Positions 1-4,055 of a DNA stretch of 10,663 nt are shown here, one piece after another. This DNA is from an uncultured Eubacteriales bacterium (GTDB taxonomy: Bacteria > Bacillota > Clostridia > Oscillospirales > Oscillospiraceae). The number at the start of each line of letters is the position of its first letter. The stretch's first letter is position 1. Location of the stretch: positions 1 to 10,663 of the forward strand of contig URPI01000067.1 of the NCBI GenBank assembly GCA_900549705.1. Direction: 5' to 3'. The notes beneath the pieces were generated by a model, which did no database searches, was not told where the DNA came from, and worked only from the letters and a program-made list of their open reading frames with translations. The translations under genes were made by a program, and so were the position numbers.

Positions 1-510
1 CTGAAGGTCAACGGTCAAAAGCTCTGCGACCTGGCACGCAAGGGCAGAACCGTGGAGCGGCAGCCCCGCCCCATCACCATCCACACCCTGGAATATCTGG
101 GCATGGAAAACAGCTGCCTCAAGCTGCGGGTAGACTGCTCCAAGGGCACCTATATCCGCACACTCTGCCAGGACATCGGAGAAGCCCTGGGCTGCGGCGG
201 CTGTATGGAGGCCCTGCGGCGCACAAAAGCCGGGGAATATGACATCTCTCAGGCCGTCCCCCTGCAAGTGCTGCTGGACAGCGAAAACCCGGCGCAGTAT
301 CTGCGCCCGGTGGACAGTATGTTCGTCTCCCACCCCGCAGTAACACTGACCGCCAACCAGGAAAAGCGCTGCCGCAACGGCAATGCCTTTTCCGTTGCCA
401 TTGCCGACGGCACCTACCGTGCCTACAGTCAAACCGGAGAATTCCTCATGCTGGCACGGGTCACCGGCGGCGTGATGGAGACAGTAAAAAGTTTTTTTGA
501 AGTAGAATGA
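1..510 (+). CDS. truB: tRNA pseudouridine(55) synthase TruB, C-terminal part (5' end outside window)
   Basis: The frame is open from base 1, so the gene enters from upstream; the start codon and the catalytic-Asp region lie outside. TruB converts U55 in the T-loop of tRNAs to pseudouridine in the cytoplasm. The visible part begins in the conserved block that follows 'SAL' in TruB (reads LKVNGQKLCDLARKG). The diagnostic motif CSKGTYIRT is encoded near 136-162, followed by GEALGCGG and LRRTKAG, all typical of TruB. The last ~55 residues look like the small C-terminal RNA-binding domain of Firmicutes TruB. One small oddity is Cys where many relatives have Tyr in the 'LYDLAR' stretch. The stop codon overlaps the ribF start (ATGA at 507-510), so the two genes are probably translationally coupled. 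An internal GTG at 52 is not the real start, because homology continues upstream of it. The family assignment is very secure. Confidence 0.96.
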   Translation: MKVNGQKLCDLARKGRTVERQPRPITIHTLEYLGMENSCLKLRVDCSKGTYIRTLCQDIGEALGCGGCMEALRRTKAGEYDISQAVPLQVLLDSENPAQYLRPVDSMFVSHPAVTLTANQEKRCRNGNAFSVAIADGTYRAYSQTGEFLMLARVTGGVMETVKSFFEVE

Positions 511-1388
511 ACAAGACAATTTACGCCCTGGGCTTCTTTGACGGCGTTCATGCGGGGCATCAGGCTTTATTAAAGGAATGCTGCCGTCTTGCCGCCGAAA
601 CCGGCTGCGATACCGGCGCAATCACCTTCCGCGACCACCCCGATGCACTGGTTTTTGGCGCTCCCCCGGTGCTGATCAACACCCCCGCCGACCGGGAGCG
701 GCTGCTGCACCGGTTCGTCTCCCGGGTGGTCACCCTTCCCTTTGACCGAAAAATGCTGGATACCCCCTGGCAGGACTTTTTGGATATGCTCTGCCGGGAT
801 TATCACGCCGCCGGATTTGTATGCGGCGATGATTTCCATTTTGGGTATCACGGCCAGGGAAACGGTCAGCTGCTGCTGAACTACTGCCGCGCAGCGGGCT
901 TGCCCGGTGCTGTCGTCCCGGAGCAAACCGTGGACGGAACCCGGGTATCCTCAACCCACATCCGCACCCTGCTGGAGCAGGGCAGCATGGAGGAAGCCAA
1001 CCGCTTCCTGGGGCATCCCCAAATGCTTACCGGCACAGTGGTGCATGGCAGACATCTGGGCAGCACCCTGGGCATCCCCACGGCAAACCTCCCCTACCCC
1101 GACGGACTGGTTGTCCCCCGCAAGGGCGTGTATGCCGCCCGGGTCTGCCTGGGGGGCACCCGCTATCCCGCCGTTACCAATGTGGGCACCCGCCCCACCG
1201 TTTCCGGCAAAAACCTGAATGTGGAAAGCTGGATACTGGGATATGACGGCGATTTGTACGAAAAAGAAATCACCGTGGAATTTCTGAAATTTCTCCGCCC
1301 GGAGCGAAAATTCGACTCTCTGGAACAGATGAAGGCAGAAATTCAGAAAAACGCCCGGGAGACTTTAGAATTTTTGAACGCAAGATAA
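507..1388 (+). CDS. ribF: Bifunctional riboflavin kinase / FAD synthetase RibF
   Basis: RibF phosphorylates riboflavin to FMN and adenylates FMN to FAD in the cytosol. The 293-residue protein is close to the usual ~300. The N-terminal FAD synthetase (nucleotidyltransferase) domain has GFFDGVHAGHQ at residues 9-19, an HxGH-type signature, then CGDDFHFG (106-113) and SSTHIR (148-153). The C-terminal flavokinase domain starts near residue 175 with HGRHLGSTLGIPTANL, whose PTAN (191-194) is the Mg/ATP-binding motif. TNVGTRPTV and NVESWIL follow; Glu240 fits the expected catalytic acid. The start ATG overlaps the truB stop, with no strong Shine-Dalgarno sequence, which fits translational coupling. 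truB-ribF is a common Firmicutes order, usually downstream of infB/rbfA. No terminator with a T-run follows; the downstream spacer is full of palindromes instead. The assignment is secure. Confidence 0.97.
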   Translation: MNKTIYALGFFDGVHAGHQALLKECCRLAAETGCDTGAITFRDHPDALVFGAPPVLINTPADRERLLHRFVSRVVTLPFDRKMLDTPWQDFLDMLCRDYHAAGFVCGDDFHFGYHGQGNGQLLLNYCRAAGLPGAVVPEQTVDGTRVSSTHIRTLLEQGSMEEANRFLGHPQMLTGTVVHGRHLGSTLGIPTANLPYPDGLVVPRKGVYAARVCLGGTRYPAVTNVGTRPTVSGKNLNVESWILGYDGDLYEKEITVEFLKFLRPERKFDSLEQMKAEIQKNARETLEFLNAR

Positions 1389-1406
1389 TTATTTGCACAC
1401 CTTAAC

Positions 1407-1432
1407 TGTAGGGGTCGACTAGCAGTCGACCC
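1407..1432 (+). repeat. TGTAGGGG palindrome, unit 1
   Basis: The leader TGTAGGGG runs into a perfect 9-bp stem: GGGTCGACT (1412-1420), loop AGC, AGTCGACCC (1424-1432). It is near-identical to the inverted unit at 1515-1540. Confidence 0.8.
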
Positions 1433-1434
1433 GT

Positions 1435-1451
1435 CGGCGGCTCTGCCGCCG
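1435..1451. repeat. GC hairpin GGCGGC-TCT-GCCGCC
   Basis: A 7-bp stem with a 3-nt loop directly follows unit 1. The same GGCGGC-NNT-GCCGCC word recurs at 2978-2992 and 3880-3894, suggesting a shared module rather than chance. Confidence 0.6.
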
Positions 1452-1455
1452 CAGT

Positions 1456-1479
1456 TGTAAGGGCGGCTACCAGCTGCCC
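1456..1479 (+). repeat. TGTAAGGG palindrome, unit 2 (variant leader)
   Basis: The leader TGTAAGGG differs by one base from the family leader. The stem is GGGCGGCT (1461-1468), loop ACC, AGCTGCCC (1472-1479): eight pairs, one of them G-T. Confidence 0.65.
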
Positions 1480-1482
1480 GCA

Positions 1483-1513
1483 GCACAAAGCGCCCCTTTG
1501 GGGTGCTTTGTGC
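1483..1513. repeat. Long hairpin, 14-bp stem with TTT loop
   Basis: The arms 1483-1496 and 1500-1513 pair over 14 positions (one G-T) around a 3-nt loop. No T-run follows, so it is not a standard rho-independent terminator, although RNA read through it would fold strongly in either direction. Confidence 0.7.
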
Positions 1514-1514
1514 C

Positions 1515-1540
1515 GGGTCGACTAGTAGTCGACCCCTACA
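1515..1540 (-). repeat. TGTAGGGG palindrome, unit 3 (inverted)
   Basis: The stem is GGGTCGACT (1515-1523), loop AGT, AGTCGACCC (1527-1535), ending in CCCCTACA (1533-1540), the complement of the family leader. It is the inverted partner of unit 1. Confidence 0.8.
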
Positions 1541-1594
1541 ATCCAAGTGGGGAGCTGGCTCCATCCAACCGGCAGCTCAGTTTCATGAGCTTGC

Positions 1595-1618
1595 GGGCGG
1601 ATAATATCCGCCCCTACA
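1595..1618 (-). repeat. TGTAGGGG palindrome, unit 4 (inverted)
   Basis: The stem is GGGCGGAT (1595-1602), loop AAT, ATCCGCCC (1606-1613), ending in CCCCTACA (1611-1618). The stem sequence differs from units 1 and 3 on both arms, but pairing is kept. It ends about 36 bases before the capA ribosome binding site. Confidence 0.75.
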
Positions 1619-1653
1619 GGCAGCGTGTGCAAAATCCCTCAGACCCTCAGAAA

Positions 1654-1657
1654 GGAG
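1654..1657 (+). promoter_or_regulatory. Ribosome binding site deciding the capA start
   Basis: AAAGGAGA around 1651-1658 is a good Shine-Dalgarno sequence, with GGAG ending 9 bases before ATG 1667. This selects that ATG over an in-frame GTG at 1625. Confidence 0.8.
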
Positions 1658-1666
1658 ATACAAGCC

Positions 1667-2977
1667 ATGGCAAACACGCCGGACAATATGGACAAGCGCA
1701 GGAAGCGGCGGGAGGCACAGCGCAGAAAACAGAAGATGCAGCGCCTCCGTCTCCGCTTGGGGCTTCTGGCCGCAGTGGTGCTGCTGGGTCTTTGCGGCGG
1801 CGCGCTGTACTATTTCACCCAGAGCGTTCCCGCAGAGCAGCTTTCCAGCGTCACCGACCGCCAGATGGAGGCAACGGAGGCTCCCACAGAGGCCCCCACC
1901 GAAGCAACCCGCGCCCCCTATGACCCCATCACCACCATTCACATTCGGGCAGCGGGAGATTTGAACATCACCGACTCCGTGGTGGACTCCGGCCTGTCCC
2001 AAAATGGCTATGACTTTACCCGCGCCTTTCAGGATGTTGCCAGCACCCTTTCCAGCGCCGATTTGACGGTGATGAACCTGGAAGGCAACATCTGCGGTGA
2101 GCCATACGGCACGGCTACCACCTCCGCCCCCCGGCAGCTGCTCACCGCACTGCGGGCAGCGGGCGTGGATGTGCTGCAAATGGCCAATTCCTGCACCATC
2201 AACAATGGCCTCATCGGCCTGAACACCACCTTGCAGGCCATTCGCAATGCAGGCATTGAGCCGGTGGGCGCTTACTCCAGCTCTGCGGAATTCAAGCGTG
2301 CCAAGGGCTATACCATCGTGGAGGTGCAGGGCATCCGTATTGCCATCGTGGCCTTTACCAAGGGCGTGGGCGGCATGGGCTTGCCGGAGGGCAGCGAGGG
2401 CTGCGTGAATCTGCTGTACACCGACTATGAAAGCACCTACAAAAAGGTGAATACCGCCGGCATTACCCAGATACTGAGCGATGCCAAGGCAGAAAAGCCG
2501 GACTTCATCATCGCCATGCTCCACTGGGGCAGCGAAAACAACGACACCATCAGCAAAACCCAGGAAACCATCATCAATCTCCTGCAAAAAAACGGCGTGG
2601 GTCTGATTTTGGGCACCCATCCCCATCTGGTGCAGCAGGTTCTGTATGATGAATCTGCCGGAACGCTGGTTGCCTATTCCCTGGGCGACTTCTACGGCGA
2701 TGGGAGCCGGGGCGGCACCAACTATTCCATCATTCTGGATGTGGAAATCACCAAGGATGCCGAGCGCAGAACCACCAAGGTCACCGGCTACAGCTACACC
2801 CCCATTTACACCGTGGTGCGCAGCCAAAGCGTGGACAGCTTACAGCGGGTGGTGCGCATCGAGCAGGCCATGCAGGCCTATGACGGCAATTTCGTGGATA
2901 AGTACACCGAAGCTTGCTATCAGGACATGGTATATTCCCTGACCCGTATCGCAGCCAGAACCAGCGGCAAGGGCTGA
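1667..2977 (+). CDS. Membrane-anchored CapA family protein (PGA_cap metallophosphatase-like)
   Basis: The protein has 436 residues. Its N-terminus is very basic (residues 9-31), followed by one membrane helix (~31-50), giving an outside-facing protein with an N-terminal anchor. A Thr/Glu/Ala/Pro-rich linker with TEAP repeats (67-84) leads to a PGA_cap domain (~90-385). Visible domain motifs are AAGDLN (95-100, Asp98), VMNLEG (135-140), HWGSE (296-300), GTHPH (316-320) and YSLGDF (337-342). The family includes CapA/PgsA, implicated in poly-gamma-glutamate capsule export or processing, but many clostridial members have no known substrate, and no capB/capC-like partner is nearby. One oddity is that the motif usually written ANNHxxDxG reads ANSCTINNG (173-181), losing the conserved His and Asp. 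The gene stands alone between repeat-filled spacers. The family is secure; the function is not. Confidence 0.88.
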   Translation: MANTPDNMDKRRKRREAQRRKQKMQRLRLRLGLLAAVVLLGLCGGALYYFTQSVPAEQLSSVTDRQMEATEAPTEAPTEATRAPYDPITTIHIRAAGDLNITDSVVDSGLSQNGYDFTRAFQDVASTLSSADLTVMNLEGNICGEPYGTATTSAPRQLLTALRAAGVDVLQMANSCTINNGLIGLNTTLQAIRNAGIEPVGAYSSSAEFKRAKGYTIVEVQGIRIAIVAFTKGVGGMGLPEGSEGCVNLLYTDYESTYKKVNTAGITQILSDAKAEKPDFIIAMLHWGSENNDTISKTQETIINLLQKNGVGLILGTHPHLVQQVLYDESAGTLVAYSLGDFYGDGSRGGTNYSIILDVEITKDAERRTTKVTGYSYTPIYTVVRSQSVDSLQRVVRIEQAMQAYDGNFVDKYTEACYQDMVYSLTRIAARTSGKG

Positions 2978-3046
2978 GGCGGCAGTGCCGCCGGACAATT
3001 TCGCACCGGGCTTGTACCAATACGGTACTACCCTAACCCGCCCGGT
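2978..3046 (-). repeat. Mosaic repeat, inverted copy B; starts right after the capA stop
   Basis: Read on the minus strand, this 69-base block matches the element at 3825-3894 over its whole length, imperfectly but with strongly conserved ends (ACCGGGCGG at one end, the CCGGCGGCANTGCCGCC hairpin at the other). Its first 33 minus-strand bases also match the copy at 3990-4022 with 3 mismatches. The hairpin 2978-2992 abuts the capA stop codon and lacks a T-run, so any terminator role is weak. Confidence 0.7.
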
Positions 3047-3064
3047 ATATTGCACACCAAACCG

Positions 3065-3161
3065 GAAACGCCCACTGACGTTGGCTCAGATAAGAGATAA
3101 GAGTGAATAGGTAATAGATAATAATGTCTATGGGCGTTTCACCTATTAACTATTCACTCTT
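3065..3161. repeat. Two interleaved inverted repeats (pseudoknot-like arrangement)
   Basis: GAAACGCCCA (3065-3074) is the exact complement of TGGGCGTTTC (3131-3140). Separately, 3099-3117 is complementary to 3143-3161 at 18 of 19 positions (core AAGAGTGAATAG / CTATTCACTCTT). The four arms alternate a-b-a'-b', so both pairings could form together only as a pseudoknot. A tandem ATAAGAG heptamer sits at 3090-3103. Confidence 0.75.
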
Positions 3162-3162
3162 A

Positions 3163-3187
3163 CTCTGCCAACCCTGACGGGGCAGAG
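3163..3187. repeat. Hairpin before the small membrane protein gene
   Basis: CTCTGCC (3163-3169) pairs with GGCAGAG (3181-3187) around an 11-nt loop; it begins right after the interleaved inverted repeats and ends about 15 bases before the ribosome binding site. It has no long T-run and could act as a leader structure. Confidence 0.5.
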
Positions 3188-3202
3188 CGACACATAATTT
3201 TG

Positions 3203-3207
3203 AGGAG
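3203..3207 (+). promoter_or_regulatory. Ribosome binding site deciding the start at 3219
   Basis: AGGAG precedes ATG 3219 by 11 bases. An in-frame GTG at 3207 overlaps this AGGAG, so the ATG is the better start. Confidence 0.65.
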
Positions 3208-3218
3208 TGCAGAAAGCG

Positions 3219-3392
3219 ATGGAATATATTCCAGTTATCACGGCTATCATTGCTGCACTGATTTTCGTTTTTACCATTGTGCTCCTTTTTGGATTTTATA
3301 AAAAGGGAAAATTAAGCGCCCAGGCGCTTCAGGATACGGTGATTCTGGAAATCATTGCACTGATTGGAATTGTTTTTATTATTCTATCGTAA
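3219..3392 (+). CDS. Small two-helix membrane protein, function unknown
   Basis: I do not recognise a family. The predicted 57-residue protein has a first hydrophobic helix at about residues 4-28 and a short basic loop (FYKKGKLSAQ) around 27-35. A second helix (~40-57, rich in Ile/Val/Leu) runs to the C-terminus. With the loop positive, the positive-inside rule places the loop in the cytoplasm and both termini outside. It has its own AGGAG at 3203-3207. Its base use is more AT-rich than that of its neighbours, as is common for short membrane proteins. It is flanked by repeats on both sides, so no operon partner suggests a role. The clean membrane topology and ribosome binding site argue for a real gene, but it could still be spurious. 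Confidence 0.6.
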   Translation: MEYIPVITAIIAALIFVFTIVLLFGFYKKGKLSAQALQDTVILEIIALIGIVFIILS

Positions 3393-3417
3393 GGTATGTG
3401 TACCCATCTGCGGCACG

Positions 3418-3480
3418 AAGTGCCCTTGGCTCTCTCTGAGGGGGCTGGCAGCCTGAACGGGCTGACTGAGGGAGTGTACT
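3418..3480 (+). repeat. Left arm of a large imperfect inverted repeat
   Basis: The arm starts AAGTGCCCTTGGCTC and ends GAGGGAGTGT. The reverse complement of 3727-3790 starts AAGCGCCCTTGGCTC and ends GAGGGGGTGT. Both arms have the same 60-base spacing between these conserved ends, while the middle differs. Confidence 0.65.
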
Positions 3481-3517
3481 GCGTTGGCTGCTGTAGGCTT
3501 ATGGTTTCCACCGCACC

Positions 3518-3541
3518 GGTAGGGGCGGCTCATAGCCGCCC
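3518..3541 (+). repeat. GTAGGGG palindrome, unit 5
   Basis: The leader GGTAGGGG (3518-3525) leads into stem GGGCGGCT (3523-3530), loop CAT, AGCCGCCC (3534-3541): a perfect 8-bp stem. Confidence 0.75.
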
Positions 3542-3586
3542 GCACCCCCGGATTTTAGGAAGCACCCAGATAAACGCACTCGCCCT

Positions 3587-3628
3587 TGTAGGGGTCGCCA
3601 ATTTGGCGACCCGAGCGGCGAAGCCGCC
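3587..3628 (+). repeat. TGTAGGGG palindrome, unit 6, plus attached GC hairpin
   Basis: The leader TGTAGGGG (3587-3594) leads into stem GGGTCGCCA (3592-3600), loop ATT, TGGCGACCC (3604-3612): a perfect 9-bp stem. A second hairpin, GCGGC-GAA-GCCGC (3615-3627), follows, the same arrangement as unit 1 followed by 1435-1451. Confidence 0.75.
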
Positions 3629-3631
3629 TTT

Positions 3632-3682
3632 GCTTCCCACTGGGGTGTTGCAGAACGCAGCAAATCTTTCAAAATTATGATT
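3632..3682 (+). repeat. Dispersed 51-base repeat A, copy 1
   Basis: It matches 10531-10581 at 46 of 51 positions by direct comparison. The core is TGTTGCAGARCGCAG followed by ATCTTTCAAAATTATGATT. The copies lie about 6.9 kb apart in the same orientation. Confidence 0.8.
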
Positions 3683-3726
3683 AAAAAGCCAGGAACTCAG
3701 AAAATTTTGGCGAATACCATTCAATG

Positions 3727-3790
3727 TACTACACCCCCTCAGCTTCGCATTCGCTCAGCAGCTCCCCCAGAGGTGGAGCCAAGGGCGCTT
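3727..3790 (-). repeat. Right arm of the large imperfect inverted repeat
   Basis: This is the inverted counterpart of 3418-3480. Together they bracket a ~373-base segment containing units 5 and 6 and repeat A copy 1. Confidence 0.65.
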
Positions 3791-3803
3791 TGCGCCATGA
3801 AAA

Positions 3804-3926
3804 CCGGTTTCTGAGCGGCACGTCACCGGGCGGCTCAGGGAACCAACGTATCGGCATCATGCTTCGTGCGTCATCATCCGGCGGCATTGCCGCCCAGAAA
3901 TACCGTATCCGTACCATCTTCGCAGC
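3804..3926 (+). repeat. Mosaic repeat, copy C1 (long form)
   Basis: It has three parts: a 39-base left module (3804-3842, CCGGTTTCTGAGCGGCACG...), a 58-base middle including the hairpin GGCGGC-ATT-GCCGCC (3880-3894), and a 26-base right module (3901-3926, TACCGTATCCGTACC...). The left and right modules recur at 3968-4006 (37/39 identical) and 4008-4033 (25/26 identical). Confidence 0.8.
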
Positions 3927-3967
3927 AACACTTAAAATGCTTTCTGCCCAGAAGCCTGACAAAATGT

Positions 3968-4033
3968 CCGGTTTCTGAGCGGCACGTCACCGGGCGGGTT
4001 AGGGAAGTACCGTATCCGTACCATCTTCGTAGC
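3968..4033 (+). repeat. Mosaic repeat, copy C2 (short form)
   Basis: The left module (3968-4006) joins the right module (4008-4033) directly, with a single base between, lacking the 58-base middle of C1. The copy ends about 10 bases before the GH13 Shine-Dalgarno sequence, so it would lie in that gene's leader if transcription starts upstream. Confidence 0.8.
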
Positions 4034-4043
4034 GTCATTAAAA

Positions 4044-4049
4044 AGAGGA
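4044..4049 (+). promoter_or_regulatory. Ribosome binding site of the GH13 gene
   Basis: AGAGGA lies six bases before ATG 4056. It is the first unique sequence after mosaic copy C2. Confidence 0.6.
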
Positions 4050-4055
4050 TAGAAA

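Larger units (their letters stand above)
1407..1540. repeat. 134-bp composite element with 26-bp terminal inverted repeats
   Basis: The left end (1407-1432) and the reverse complement of the right end (1515-1540) agree at 24 of 26 bases; the only differences are in the 3-nt loop. Each end is itself a hairpin. Between them lie three more hairpins (1435-1451, 1461-1479, 1483-1513). This resembles a MITE or a pair of REP-type palindromes in inverted orientation. No target-site duplication is evident in the flanks. Confidence 0.7.
1389..1666. other. Repeat-filled spacer between ribF and capA
   Basis: These 278 bases contain no gene I can support. They hold four TGTAGGGG-type palindromes (two in each orientation), two GC-rich hairpins and a longer 14-bp hairpin, each listed separately, and end with the capA ribosome binding site. 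Open frames running through it are by-products of GC-rich repeats. I see no clear -35/-10 promoter for capA. Confidence 0.8.
3393..4055. other. 663-base gene-free region built of mosaic repeats
   Basis: No frame here looks like a real protein. Frames up to 94 codons translate the repeats themselves (peptides such as PLALSEGAGSLNGLTEGV). The contents in order are an inverted-repeat arm (3418-3480), two TGTAGGGG palindromes, the 51-base repeat A, the opposite arm (3727-3790), and two direct copies of the mosaic repeat. I find no convincing promoter for the GH13 gene. Confidence 0.75.

Noticed and set aside
1407..1618. CRISPR array
   Set aside because: Palindromes of similar size recur, but in mixed orientation, with unequal spacing and changing stem sequence; there are no regular spacers and no cas genes.
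2978..2992. Terminator for capA
   Set aside because: The GC hairpin directly follows the stop but has no T-run, and the same hairpin belongs to the mosaic repeat found elsewhere.
3396..3680. 94-codon open frame in the large spacer
   Set aside because: It runs through an inverted-repeat arm, two palindromes and repeat A; the peptide is a translation of repeats with no domain, and I see no convincing ribosome binding site.
3671..3682. Promoter -10 candidate TATGAT (3676-3681) for the GH13 gene
   Set aside because: It has no -35 at a usable distance and the same word lies in repeat A copy 2, so it is part of the repeat.
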